This document shows positions 31,179 through 40,647 of a stretch of 64,000 nt of DNA, piece after piece. Source of the DNA: Solirubrobacter sp963724195 (GTDB taxonomy: Bacteria; Actinomycetota; Thermoleophilia; Solirubrobacterales; Solirubrobacteraceae); assembly GCA_963724195.1 (NCBI GenBank), contig CAVRTQ010000016.1, forward strand, positions 310,001 to 374,000, given 5' to 3'. The number at the start of each line of letters is the position of its first letter. Within the stretch, counting starts at the first letter, position 1. Under the pieces are notes generated by a model that saw only the letters and a program-made list of their open reading frames with translations, was not told the origin of the DNA and did not search any database. A program made the translations under genes and the position numbers.

Positions 31179-31184
31179 TAGAGT
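31179..31184 (+). promoter_or_regulatory. -10 box of the dnaE promoter
   Basis: TAGAGT ends ten bases before the dnaE ATG, with no ribosome binding site between; the transcript would have a leader of only a few bases. Confidence 0.4.
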
Positions 31185-31194
31185 TCCCGACCCG

Positions 31195-34100
31195 ATGAGC
31201 TCCACGACGGTCGCGCACCTCCACGTCCACTCCGAGTACTCGCTCCTCGACGGAGCCTGCAACATCGACAAGCTGGCCGAGCGCGCCGCGGCCTATGACC
31301 AGCCGGCCATCGGTCTGACCGACCACGGCGTCATGAACGGCGCCATCGAGCTCTACAAGGCGGCCAAGAAGCACGGCGTCAAGCCGTTGCTCGGCCTCGA
31401 GGCGTACTTCGTCGACGACCGCACGGTGCGCGACCGCAAGGTGGAGCGCAACCACCTCACGCTGCTCGCGGCCAACAACGAGGGCTTCAAGAACCTCACG
31501 ACGCTGTCCTCGAAGGGCTTCCTCGAGGGCCTGCATCGCGGCAAGCCGGGCGTGGACCTGGAGCTGCTCTCGATGCACTCCGAGGGCGTCATCTGCCTCA
31601 CGGGCTGCCTGGCGAGCCGCACGAGCCAGCGGATCATGGACGGCAAGCTCGAGGACGCCCGCGCGCACCTGGACCAGCTCATCCAGATCTTCGGCCCCGA
31701 GGACGTCTACCTCGAGGTCCAGAAGAACGGCCTGACCGAGCAGGAGCAGGTCAACGAGGCGATGCGCAAGTTCGCGCAGGACACCGGCCGCCCGTTCGTG
31801 GGCACGGCCGACGTCCACTACCTGCGCAAGGAGGACTTCCGCAACCACGCCGCGCTGCTGTGCGTGCAGACGAAGTCCACGCTCGCGGCGCCGAAGATGT
31901 CGTTCTCCACGAACGAGTTCTATTTGAAGTCCACGGAGGAGATGGCGGCGTCGTTCGCCGACTTCCCCGGGGCGCTGGAGTCGACGATCGAGATCGCGGA
32001 GCGCTGCGACGTCGAGATCCCGCTCGGCGGCCAGCTGATCCCGAGCTTCGAGTGCCCGGACGGCCTGTCGGAGAAGGAGTACCTGCGCAGCCTCGTCATG
32101 GACGGCATGCGCGAGCGCTACGGGGACCCGATCCCCGCGCACGCGCTCGAGCGCATGGAGATGGAGCTCGCGGTCATCGACAAGATGGGCTTCAACGCCT
32201 ACTTCCTGATCGTCTGGGACTTCGTCAACTGGGCCAAGAACAACGGCGTCGCCGTCGGCCCGGGCCGTGGCTCGGCGGCAGGCTCGATCATCGCCTACAC
32301 GCTGCGGATCACGGACGTGGACCCGCTGGCCTACGACCTGCTGTTCGAGCGCTTCCTGAACGCCGAGCGCGTGTCGATGCCGGATATCGACATCGACTTC
32401 TCGGTTCGCGGGCGCGAGCGCGTGATGGCGTACGTGAAGGAGAAGTACGGGTCCGACCGCGTGGCCCAGATCATCACCTTCGGCCGGATGTTCCCGCGCG
32501 CGGCCACCAAGGACGCGGCGCGCGTGCTCGGCCACGACTACGGCGTCGGCGACAAGCTCTCCAAGCTCATCCCGGACCCGATCATGGGCCGCTCGCCCTC
32601 CTTCAAGGAGTGCCTGGAGCCGGGCGAGGACCTGGCGGCCGAGGTCGGCCGGGACCCGGTGGCCGCGCAGGTCATCGAGGTCGCGCAAGGCCTGGAGGGC
32701 ATCGTCCGCAACGCGTCCATCCACGCGGCGGCGGTCGTGATCTCCGACCGCAGCCTCACGGACATCGTCCCGCTGCAGCTGGCCGACGCGCGGACCACCG
32801 ACGAGGCCGGCAACAAGGTCTACCGGACGGTCACGCAGTTCAGCATGAAGCCGATCGAGGAGATCGGCCTGCTGAAGATGGATTTCCTCGGCCTGCGCAA
32901 CCTGGACGTGATCGAGGACGCGCTGGACATCATCGAGCGCTCCAGCGGCAGCCGCCCGGACATCGCGGCGATCCCGCTGGACGACGCTGCGACCTACGAG
33001 ATGATGGCCCGCGGCGATTCGGTCGGCGTGTTCCAGTTCGAGTCCGAAGGCATGCGCGAGTCGCTGCGCAAGGTCAACCCGACCGAGTTCGAGGACCTCG
33101 TCGCGCTCGTGGCGCTCTACCGCCCGGGCGCCATGGACCAGATCCCCGCGTACTCGCGCGGCAAGCGCAACCCGGAGTCGATCGCCTACATCGACGACCG
33201 GCTGGTTCCGATCACCGAGTCCACCAAGGGCGTGATCCTCTACCAGGAGCAGGCGATGCAGATCGCCAAGTCCCTGGCGAACTTCACCGGCCCGCAGGCG
33301 GACGATCTCCGGAAGGCGATCGGCAAGAAGAACCGCGTCGCGATGGCGAAGCTGCAGCCGATGTTCATCGAGGGCTGCCGGGCGAACGGCGTCTCCAACG
33401 ACGTCATCGAGTCGCTGTGGGCGACCAACGAGAAGTCCGCCGACTACTCGTTCAACAAGTCCCACGCCGCCTGTTACGCGCTCATCTCCTACCGCACGGC
33501 CTGGCTGAAGGCGAACTACCCGGCCGAGTACATGGCCGCGCTGATCTCCTCGGTCATGGACACGAAGGACAAGGTCCCGTTCTTCGTCAACCAGGCGGAG
33601 CAGATGGGGATCGGCATCCTGCCGCCGGACGTGAACCTCTCCGACCACGAGTTCATCGTCGTGGACGGCAACATCCGCTTCGGGCTGGACGCCGTCAAGG
33701 GCGTCGGCTACGCCGCGGTGGAGGCGATCAAGGTCGCCCGCGAGGACGGCCCGTTCACGAGCATCTGGGACTTCTGCGAGCGCGTCGACGGCCGCGCCGT
33801 GAACAAGCGCTCGATCGAGGCGCTCATCCAGTGCGGCGCGTTCGAGTCCACCGGCGCCACGCGCCGGGGCATGCTCGACGTGCTGGACGCCGCGCAGTCC
33901 GCCGGCCAGCGCGCGCAGCAGGACGCGCAGATGGGCCAGGGCTCGATCTTCGACCTGTTCGACGCGGGTGGGGGAGCGGACACGACCGCCGCCGCGCCGA
34001 GCCATCCGCCGGTCCCCACGCACGAGTTCGAGCGCAACGAGCTGCTGACGATGGAGCGCGAGTCGATCGGCATCTTCATCTCCGAGCACCCGCTCAAGCG

Positions 34101-34711
34101 CGTGAGCGCGGCGATGCAGGTCAAGGCCGACTGCACGATCTCCGAGCTGTCGGGCACCCGCGACGGCGAGTGGCGCAAGGTCGGCGGCATGATCACCGAG
34201 CACAAGAAGATCCGCACCCGCTCGGGCAAGATGATGATGTTCGCGACCATCGCCGACCTCGAAGGCTCCGTCGAAGTCGTCATCTTCGACGAGGTGATGC
34301 AGTCCGATCGAGGAGCTGATCGCGACCGACTCGACGATGCTCATCAAGGGCAAGGTCGAGCAGAAGGAGCAGGGCAAGGTCTCGCTGGTGGCCTCGAGCG
34401 TCGAGAAGTTCGACCCGAGCGACGCCGAGATCGAGAAGGCCAAGGAGAAGATGGCCAAGGTCGCGGCCACGGCACCCAAGGCGCTCAAGCGCCGCGTCGA
34501 CGCCGCGCAGCTGCCCGCCACCGTCATCGAGGACCTGCGCGACCTGTTCGAGCGCTACCCGGGCGAGACCGAGTTCGTGCTGGAGATGCACACCCGCACG
34601 GGCCTGCGCCGGCTCAAGTTCGGCGCCGGTTTCCGGGTCCAGGCGCGCGACGCGGGCCTGCGAGCGGAGCTGGACGACATCCTGGGAGCCGCTGCGTCCG
34701 CCGCGGCCTAG
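31195..34711 (+). CDS. dnaE: DNA polymerase III alpha subunit (one frame change near the 3' end)
   Basis: Replicative polymerase, about 1,170 residues. The N-terminal PHP domain (AHLHVHSEYSLLDGA, GLTDHGVMNGA) is followed by the C-family polymerase core with GPGRGSAAGS and the catalytic aspartates in SMPDIDIDFS; FNKSHAACYALISYRTAWLK lies in the fingers. Next come helix-hairpin-helix and an OB-fold (WRKVGGMITEHKKIRTRSGK). One +1 change near 34303 (inside GTCCGATCGAGG) shifts the last 135 residues. Because dnaE is essential this is almost certainly an error. Leaderless start at 31195. Confidence 0.96.
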
Positions 34712-34736
34712 GCGAGTTGACGGCCGCTGCTCGTGG

Positions 34737-35519
34737 TCACACGCCGACGTTGAGCGTCAGCGTGTAGCCGTCGTCGACGCTGCCGCTCACGGCTGCGAGC
34801 TGGCTCTTGTAGCCGTCGCTGAACACCATGTCGGAGTCCAGCGAGGTGCCGGCGAGGTTCTGCACGCTCTGCTCGTAGCCCGGGGTGGCGTAGACGGCCT
34901 CACACGTCTGCTGAGGGATGGCGAGCTGTGACGTGCGCAGCTTGCCCTGGCCCGCGACGGCGGCGTCGAGGCTCTCGTAGACCTCGAAGTGCACGTGCGG
35001 CCAGCGGCCCTGGTAGGCGGCCGGGAAGATCGTCTTGAACGTCAGCGTGCCGTCCTCGCCGGACTCCTGCACGCCGCGCAGGTAGTTCTCGCCCGCGATC
35101 GACTCGTCATAGAGCGAGTAGCGGCCCTCGCGGTCGCAGTGCCAGACGTACACCGCGGCGCCCGCGAGCGGCCCGCCGCCACCGGCGACGTCGAGCAGCT
35201 TGAGGTTGATCGTCGTCGGCACGCCCTCGGCGACGCCGGACGCGTCCCCGACGCTCTTGGTGATGTCCTCGCGGACGACGCCGCTCTCGGTGAGGATGTT
35301 CGGGCCGTTGGAGCCGTCGCCGGGGAACGGGCCGGCGGTCTCCTCGGGGATCGAGTCGCCGGCGGTGGCGGTGCCACTACCCGCGTCGGGCGAGGCGGAG
35401 CCGCCGCACGCGACGACCACGGCGGAGCCAAGGCCGCCGAGCATTACGCCGAGCGCCCGGCGGCGGCTGATCAGGCGGGGCAGGTCGAAGTCCAGCCCGC
35501 GGTCGTGGTCGTCGTGCAT
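34737..35519 (-). CDS. Tat-exported intradiol dioxygenase-like lipoprotein
   Basis: 260 residues. The N-terminus has a twin-arginine signal (ISRRRALGVMLGG) followed by a lipobox-like VVACGG. The mature part is an intradiol-ring-cleavage dioxygenase fold: PEETAGPFPGDGSNGPNIL, INLKLLDVAGGG, VYVWHCDREGRYSLYD, LTFKTIFPAAYQGRWPHVHFEVY. Tyr and His residues in the last two motifs match iron ligands. Secreted members of this group are widespread in actinobacteria and mostly uncharacterised. It is convergent with dnaE, only 25 bases away. Confidence 0.85.
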   Translation of the reverse strand: MHDDHDRGLDFDLPRLISRRRALGVMLGGLGSAVVVACGGSASPDAGSGTATAGDSIPEETAGPFPGDGSNGPNILTESGVVREDITKSVGDASGVAEGVPTTINLKLLDVAGGGGPLAGAAVYVWHCDREGRYSLYDESIAGENYLRGVQESGEDGTLTFKTIFPAAYQGRWPHVHFEVYESLDAAVAGQGKLRTSQLAIPQQTCEAVYATPGYEQSVQNLAGTSLDSDMVFSDGYKSQLAAVSGSVDDGYTLTLNVGV

Positions 35520-35559
35520 GCCGCCAAGGTCGCACCCATTCCTGGGAACGACCTGTGAG

Positions 35560-36432
35560 TTATCTGAGTTGTGCGGCGAGCCCGCGGGAGCGCAGGTCGT
35601 AGGCCCAGGCCATGTCTTGGGCCTCGATGCCCTTGCCGCTGCGCCCGGGCCCTTCGAAGATCACGGGCAGGCCCTCGAACCGCGGCTCCGAGAGGAACGC
35701 GATCATGCCTTCGACGCCGATCTCGCCGTCGCCGAGATTGATGTGCCGGTCGCGGTTCGAGCCCAGCTCCGTCATCGAGTCGTTCACGTGCAGCGCGCCG
35801 AGGCGGTCACAGCCGACGACCTTGTCGAACTCGTCGATCACCGCGCGCAGGGACTCCGCGGTGCGCACGTCGTAGCCGGACGCGAACAGGTGGCAGGAGT
35901 CCAGGCAGATGCCGAGCCGCTTCTGCCCGCCGGCCTTGTCGATCAGCTCCGCGAGCTCCTCGAACGAGCGGCCCAGCGTGCCGCCGGCGCCCGCGGTGTC
36001 CTCGAGCAGCAGCGGGCACTTCTCGGACTCCTTCAGCGCCTCCTGGATGACCTCGGCGGCGCGCTTGATCGCCGCGTCCACCGGTCCGCCGTCCTTCAGC
36101 GCGCTGCCCGGATGCAGGACCACGCCGACCGCGCCGAGCTGCGCCCCGGCGTTGAGGGCGACCTTCAGCGCCTCGAGCGACTTGGAGCGGATCTCCGGGT
36201 CCTCGGAGGCGCAGTTGAGCAGGTAGACGGCGTGGATCACGAGCTTCTCGACGACCCAGGAAGCCTCCATCGCCTCGTGGAACGCGGCGACCTCCTCGTC
36301 GGAGTAGACCCTGGCCTTCCAGGCCCGCGGCGACTGGTTGAAGATCTGGATCGATCGGCAGCCGCGCTCTTCCCCTCGGGTCACGGCATTCGCCGGTCCG
36401 CCCGCGGGCGAGACGTGCGCGCCGATCAACAT
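35560..36432 (-). CDS. nfo: Deoxyribonuclease IV (AP endonuclease)
   Basis: 290 residues. It incises DNA at abasic sites in base-excision repair. It is a TIM barrel with the AP-endonuclease-2 motifs: MLIGAHVSPAGG, CRSIQIFNQSPRAWK, VIHAVYLLNCAS, the zinc-ligand CPLLLEDTAGAGG, RLGICLDSCHLFASGYD, and GALHVNDSMTELGSNRDRH. The ATG at 36432 is only 12 bases from the divergent gltX start, so its promoter must lie inside gltX or the transcript is leaderless. Confidence 0.94.
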   Translation of the reverse strand: MLIGAHVSPAGGPANAVTRGEERGCRSIQIFNQSPRAWKARVYSDEEVAAFHEAMEASWVVEKLVIHAVYLLNCASEDPEIRSKSLEALKVALNAGAQLGAVGVVLHPGSALKDGGPVDAAIKRAAEVIQEALKESEKCPLLLEDTAGAGGTLGRSFEELAELIDKAGGQKRLGICLDSCHLFASGYDVRTAESLRAVIDEFDKVVGCDRLGALHVNDSMTELGSNRDRHINLGDGEIGVEGMIAFLSEPRFEGLPVIFEGPGRSGKGIEAQDMAWAYDLRSRGLAAQLR

Positions 36433-36437
36433 AGGAT
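36432..36437 (+). promoter_or_regulatory. -10 box of leaderless gltX promoter
   Basis: TAGGAT ends seven bases before the gltX ATG at 36445 and begins on the first base of the divergent nfo start codon. A second ATG at 36436 overlaps the box itself and is therefore an unlikely start. Confidence 0.45.
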
Positions 36438-36444
36438 GGTGGCC

Positions 36445-37775
36445 ATGCGTGTTCGTTTTCCTCCGTCGCCTACAGGCGCACTGCACATCGGCAATGCGCG
36501 GACGGCACTGTACAACTGGCTCCTGGCCCGAGGCTCGGGCGGGCAGCTCGTCCTGCGGATCGAGGACACGGACCGCGAACGCTCGACGCCTGAGAACGTC
36601 GACCTGATCTTCGAGAGCATGGACTGGCTCGGGATCGACTTCGACGAGGGGCCGATCTACCAGTCCGCGAACGCCGAGCGCCACGCGGCGGTCGTGCAGG
36701 AGCTGCTGGATTCGGGGGCCAGGCGTACCGGACCACCGCCGGCCCGGAGCAGGTCAAGGCGTACAAGGCGGCCAACGACAACCGCGGCTTCCGCGGCGTC
36801 GAGGAGTCCGAGGGCGCGATCCGGCTGCGCATGCCCGACGAGGGCGTGACGACCGTCAACGACATCATCCGGGGCGAGACCGCGTTCGAGAACGTGCTGC
36901 TCGACGATCTCGTGATCGCGCGGGCCGACGGGACGCCGGTCTACCACCTCGCGGTCGTGGTCGACGACAGCGACGCCCAGATCACGCACGTGGTGCGGGG
37001 CGCTGACCACTACTCGAACACGCCGAAGCACCTGCGCATCTATGAAGCGTTGGGCGCTACGCCCCCCACTTATGCGCACCTTCCGCTCCTCCATGGTCCG
37101 GATGGCAAGAAACTTTCGAAGCGCCACGGTGCCGCTTCGGTGTCAGATCTCCGGAAAACGGGGTATCTACGAGAGGCCGTGATCAACTACCTCGCTCTGC
37201 TGGGATGGGGCTACGACGAGACGACGACGTTCTTCACCATTGAGGAGCTGCAGCAGCTCTTCTCGCTGGAGCGCGTCTCGAAGAACCCCGCCGTCTTCGA
37301 CGAGCAGAAGCTGCGTTGGATCAACGGCCGTTACGTGCGTGAGTTGAGCGTCGACGACCTCACAGCGCGCCTGGAGGAGTTCACCGGACACGAGGGCCTC
37401 AAGCCCGCCGTGGAGATCTCGCAGGAGAAGATCTCGACCCTCTCGGAGTTCTGGCCGCTGGCCGGCTCGTTCTACGAAGGTCCGACCGATGACCCCAAGG
37501 CGCGGGAGAAATTTCTCGAGCCGCAGGAATCGAAGGACGCGCTCGCGCACGTCCGGACCGCTCTGGACGGCTTGCCAGAGCCGTGGACGGTGTCCAGGGT
37601 CGAGGAAGCACTGCGCGGAATCGCCGAACGGACGGGGCTGAAGCCAAAGTCTATTTTTCAGCCTTTACGGGTCGCTTTGACCGGTACGACCGTTTCACCC
37701 GGTATCTTCGAAACGGTCGCGCTGCTGGGGCGCGAGGAGACCCTTAAGAGGGTGGGGCGTGCGCTTGATTCATAA
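36445..37775 (+). CDS. gltX: Glutamate-tRNA ligase (one frame change)
   Basis: Class I synthetase, about 443 residues after one +1 change near 36718 in the run of five G residues. The HIGH motif appears as PTGALHIGNA and the KMSKS motif as DGKKLSKRHGA; VVVDDSDAQITHVVRGADH and SNTPKHLRIY lie between them. The zinc-binding insert found in many GluRS proteins is replaced by a short segment without cysteines. The C-terminal anticodon domain ends REETLKRVGRALDS. It may be non-discriminating and also charge tRNA-Gln. Confidence 0.93.
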
Positions 37776-37846
37776 GCGGGAACCGAAGCATCGCGGCGGC
37801 GGGTTCAACCATTGGTCCATTGCTGCCGATAGAGCGTCAAGGTGAA

Positions 37847-39001
37847 ATGACCGTGACTCCCGGCCAAACTCCAGAACAGCTTCCCGCGGTCGATGACTCA
37901 CTCATGAGCACCGCAACCGCACCGGCCGCTGTCCGGCCCCGCCCGCGCGGCGACGCGCCGTACGCCGTCGTCGGCCGGCCCCGTAACGAGGGGCACGGCA
38001 AGCGACTTACGGCTGCCTTCGAGGCCCTCGAGGTCTTTCCGGCGCTGGCCGAGTCGCGTAACCGCCTGCTCGCGCTGACCACCGAGGAGCGTCCCTCCAC
38101 GGGTGACGTCGTGCGCGCCATCGAGTCCGACGTCGCTCTGGTGATCTCGGTCATGCGCCTGGCCAACGGCATGGATTCGCCCAAGCGCGGCCAGGTCGAG
38201 TCCGTCGTCTCATCCGTCGAGGTGCTCTCGCCCGAGGCCGTGCAGCGCCTCGCCGCCAACGCCGAGACCTTCGAGTTCTTCGAGCGCGGAAAGACCTGGG
38301 ACGCCGCTCCCGAGCGCTTCCGCCTGCACGCCGTCGCCGTCCAGCGCGCCGCCGACCGCCTCGCCGCGGCCGCCGGCTACGCCCATCGCGACCGCCTGCT
38401 CGTCACCGCCCTGCTCCACGACGTCGGCAAGCTCGTGCTCATGCACGCCTACCCGGGCTACCCGAAGCAGGTCCACGGTCCTGCGCGCACGCCCGAGGAG
38501 CGCCTGCACTACGAGCGCCGCGAGCTCGGCGTGGACCACGCCCTGGTCGGCGGCGTCCTCGCCCGCCGCTGGAACCTCCCCAACGCCGTCGCGTCCGCGA
38601 TCGAGCGCCATCACTCCGACGACGCCCAGGGCGACGCCGCCTTCGTGCGCCTCGCCGACATGCTCGCGCACTACTCCCAGGGCTCCCCGGTCTCCTCGAC
38701 CGAGCTCCTGCGTGCCGCCCGCACCGTCGGCTTCGGCCCGTCCGAGCTGCGCTCCGTCCTGTACGACCTGCCGTACCCGTCGCAGGACCGCCCCCGCGCG
38801 GTCGAGCCCTGCCCGCTCTCCTCGCGTGAGCTGGACGTGCTCAAGCGCCTCGCCCAGGGCATGGTCTACAAGCAGATCGCGCTCGAGCTGTCTTTGTCGA
38901 CCTCCACGGTCCGCACGCACCTGCACAACATCTACGGCAAGCTCGGCGCCGTGGACCGCGCGCAGGCCGTCCTGCACGCGACCGAGCGCGGCTGGCTCTA
39001 G
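37847..39001 (+). CDS. HDOD/HD-domain protein fused to a LuxR-type DNA-binding domain
   Basis: About 384 residues. The N-terminus is a short Pro-rich tail; an HDOD-type helical domain follows (LEVFPALAESRNRLLAL, DVVRAIESDVALVISVMRLAN), with HD-type motifs LLVTALLHDVGKLVLMH and IERHHSD. The C-terminus is a complete LuxR/GerE helix-turn-helix (SSRELDVLKRLAQGMVYKQI, LSLSTSTVRTHLHNIYGKLG). HDOD domains are usually adaptors; with LuxR output it is a probable one-component regulator. Start: ATG 37847 sits too close to AAGGTGA, so GTG 37853 is a good alternative. Ends at a strong hairpin. Confidence 0.82.
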   Translation: MTVTPGQTPEQLPAVDDSLMSTATAPAAVRPRPRGDAPYAVVGRPRNEGHGKRLTAAFEALEVFPALAESRNRLLALTTEERPSTGDVVRAIESDVALVISVMRLANGMDSPKRGQVESVVSSVEVLSPEAVQRLAANAETFEFFERGKTWDAAPERFRLHAVAVQRAADRLAAAAGYAHRDRLLVTALLHDVGKLVLMHAYPGYPKQVHGPARTPEERLHYERRELGVDHALVGGVLARRWNLPNAVASAIERHHSDDAQGDAAFVRLADMLAHYSQGSPVSSTELLRAARTVGFGPSELRSVLYDLPYPSQDRPRAVEPCPLSSRELDVLKRLAQGMVYKQIALELSLSTSTVRTHLHNIYGKLGAVDRAQAVLHATERGWL

Positions 39002-39011
39002 TCACCGCTTG

Positions 39012-39045
39012 GCCGACGCGGAGTAACTCCGCGTCGGCGCCGTTT
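39012..39045 (+). terminator. Perfect 12-bp hairpin after the HDOD-LuxR gene
   Basis: GCCGACGCGGAG (39012-39023) pairs perfectly with 39027-39038 around the loop TAA, followed by GCCGTTTCG. Eleven bases after the stop codon. Confidence 0.65.
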
Positions 39046-39109
39046 CGAGCGGCCTCGCGCCGCCCTTCCCGCCCACCCGGCCAGTTCGCGCGTCGCGGCG
39101 CCGCTGCGC

Positions 39110-39125
39110 GTGTCAGCATTGACAC
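39110..39125. promoter_or_regulatory. Inverted repeat immediately before the Rrf2 start, probable Rrf2 operator
   Basis: GTGTCA (39110-39115) and TGACAC (39120-39125) form a perfect 6-4-6 inverted repeat that ends exactly where the GTG start codon begins. The position suits negative autoregulation of a leaderless gene. Confidence 0.55.
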
Positions 39126-39518
39126 GTGCTCTCGATCACGACCAAGTCGCCGTACGCGATCCGCGCGCTGGCCGAGCTCGCCCGTACCGGCGGCCCCGGC
39201 CCCGTCCCGATCGGTGAGCTCGCGCGCCGCCGCGAAGTGCCGGTCCAGTTCCTCGAGCAACTCTTCGCGGTCCTGCGCCGGGCCGGCGTCCTGCGCTCCC
39301 AGCGCGGCGTGAAGGGCGGCTACGCGTTCGCCCGCGAGCCGGGCGAGGTCACCGTGCTCGAGGTCGTCGAGCTGCTCGACGGCCGTCTCGGCGCCGAGGC
39401 CGAGGGCATCTTCGCCGAGGCCGCCGCCGCGGCCCGCGCGGTGCTGGCCAAGACGACGATCAGCGACGTCGTCGAGCGCGAGAACCAGGCCGCGGGCGCG
39501 ACCATGTATTACATCTAG
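39126..39518 (+). CDS. Rrf2-family transcriptional regulator without cluster cysteines
   Basis: 130 residues. The winged helix is typical of the family: SITTKSPYAIRALAELARTG, IGELARRREVPVQFLEQLFA, LRRAGVLRSQRGVKGGYAFA. The three cysteines that bind an iron-sulfur cluster in IscR or NsrR are absent, so the sensor must use something else, as in the cysteine regulator CymR. The next gene starts eight bases later behind AGAAGG, so it heads a three-gene operon. An inverted repeat abuts its start. Confidence 0.88.
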   Translation: MLSITTKSPYAIRALAELARTGGPGPVPIGELARRREVPVQFLEQLFAVLRRAGVLRSQRGVKGGYAFAREPGEVTVLEVVELLDGRLGAEAEGIFAEAAAAARAVLAKTTISDVVERENQAAGATMYYI

Positions 39519-39525
39519 AAGGGCA

Positions 39526-40047
39526 ATGCGGCCCTGGCTGCTCGCCCTCATCCTCGTGCTCGCGACGGCCGGCGTCGCCGCCGCGCTGGTCACGAGCGAG
39601 GAGTCCGGGACGGGCGCCGAGAACGTCGGTGACGACGGGCGGGCCGAGATCTCTGCGCCGCAGACGTGCGAGGCCACCGACTCCAACCCGGGCGGCACGA
39701 ACAACTACATCGAGGACGCGCCCGAGCGGGAGTCGCTGGGCGAGGGCTTCGTGATCGAGGGGTTCGTGCGCCAGAGCTCGGGCTGTGAGCGGCTCGAGGA
39801 CGTCGCGGTGCAGGTGTGGCTCGCGACCGAGACCGGGGGAGAGCGCGACAACCGCGCGACGGTGCGCACGGATGACGAGGGTCGCTACCGGATCGAGACG
39901 CCGCCGACCATCCCGCAGTTCGGCGAGCCCAACATCCACGTCGCCGTCGACGGCGACGAGCGCTTCGAGCCGGTGTTCATCCGCCGCGTCGTCGACCTGG
40001 ACGACAAGCGCGCCGTGGTGAACCTCACGCTCCGCGCCCGGGGATGA
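39526..40047 (+). CDS. Exported intradiol-dioxygenase-like protein
   Basis: 173 residues. It has a signal peptide or membrane anchor (RPWLLALILVLATAGVAAAL) and a mature beta-rich domain with GFVIEGFVRQSSGCERL, VAVQVWLATETGG, the DDEGRYRIETPP strand and GEPNIHVAVDGDERF. This is the pattern of the intradiol dioxygenase core, but it is short and only one His and one Tyr of the expected ligand set are obvious, so activity is doubtful. The two Cys residues (QTCEA, SGCERL) could form a disulfide outside the cell. It sits between an Rrf2 regulator and a ferric-reductase-like gene in one operon. Confidence 0.65.
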   Translation: MRPWLLALILVLATAGVAAALVTSEESGTGAENVGDDGRAEISAPQTCEATDSNPGGTNNYIEDAPERESLGEGFVIEGFVRQSSGCERLEDVAVQVWLATETGGERDNRATVRTDDEGRYRIETPPTIPQFGEPNIHVAVDGDERFEPVFIRRVVDLDDKRAVVNLTLRARG

Positions 40048-40628
40048 GGGTGCGCGGGCGCGCGGCCGCGGCCCTGGTCGCGATCGCGGCGCTCCCGCCC
40101 ACCGTGCTCGCGCTCGCGTCCGACCATTTCGCCGGTGAGCCGCTCCTGCTGGCCTCGACGACGTGCGCGGCGCTCGCGGTCGGGGCGCTCGCCGTCCAGC
40201 CGCTGCTCGCCGCCGCCGGTCCGCCGGCACGACAGGCGCACCGCGCGACGGGCACGGTGATCGTCGCGCTCGTGCTGCTGCACGTCGCGCTGCTGTTCAT
40301 CCTCGCGCCGGACGACGCGCTGTTCGCGATGTCGCCCGACGGGCCGACCCGCGCGCGGATGGCGTTGATCGCGACGTGCGCGCTGTTGATCGCGGCGCTG
40401 CTCGGCGCGCTCGGCCCGTCCTCCCGCATGTCGCGCACGACCTGGCGGGTCCTGCACGCCTACCTGGGCGTGCTGGTGATCGTGCTGGGCGTCGGGCACG
40501 CCGTGCTCACCGACGGGGCGCTCGACGGCGCGGGCACGCCGCTGCTGCTCGGCCTCGGTGCGCTCGGGGTCATCGGTATCGCCGCCGCCATCGTTGCCGA
40601 CCGCAGGCGAGTTGCATCAAGAAACTAA
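40044..40628 (+). CDS. Ferric-reductase-like transmembrane protein
   Basis: 194 residues with about six membrane helices. Histidines sit in helices where heme ligands are found in FRD/cytochrome b561-type proteins: AHRATGTVIVALVLLHVALL and WRVLHAYLGVLVIVLGVGHA. There is no NAD or FAD domain, so it would pass electrons across the membrane to a partner; the exported protein encoded upstream (ATGA overlap) is the obvious candidate. A role in iron or quinol redox chemistry is an inference. Confidence 0.7.
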   Translation: MRVRGRAAAALVAIAALPPTVLALASDHFAGEPLLLASTTCAALAVGALAVQPLLAAAGPPARQAHRATGTVIVALVLLHVALLFILAPDDALFAMSPDGPTRARMALIATCALLIAALLGALGPSSRMSRTTWRVLHAYLGVLVIVLGVGHAVLTDGALDGAGTPLLLGLGALGVIGIAAAIVADRRRVASRN

Positions 40629-40639
40629 CCTGCTAACTT
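40612..40639 (+). promoter_or_regulatory. Promoter of the SDR gene
   Basis: TTGCAT (40612-40617) and TAACTT (40634-40639) are 16 bases apart, inside the end of the preceding gene. The -10 ends eight bases before the SDR ATG, so the leader is at most a few bases. Confidence 0.5.
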
Positions 40640-40647
40640 CCAAAACC

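Noticed and set aside
31084..34527. A 1147-residue open frame antisense to dnaE
   Set aside because: Same reason: composition is that of a shadow frame, with no recognisable domain, opposite a certain essential gene.
34737..40047. The two exported dioxygenase-like genes plus the 24.4 kb gene as one aromatic pathway
   Set aside because: They lie in unrelated neighbourhoods on different strands, the exported ones have signal peptides, and one lacks most iron ligands; there is no reason to join them.
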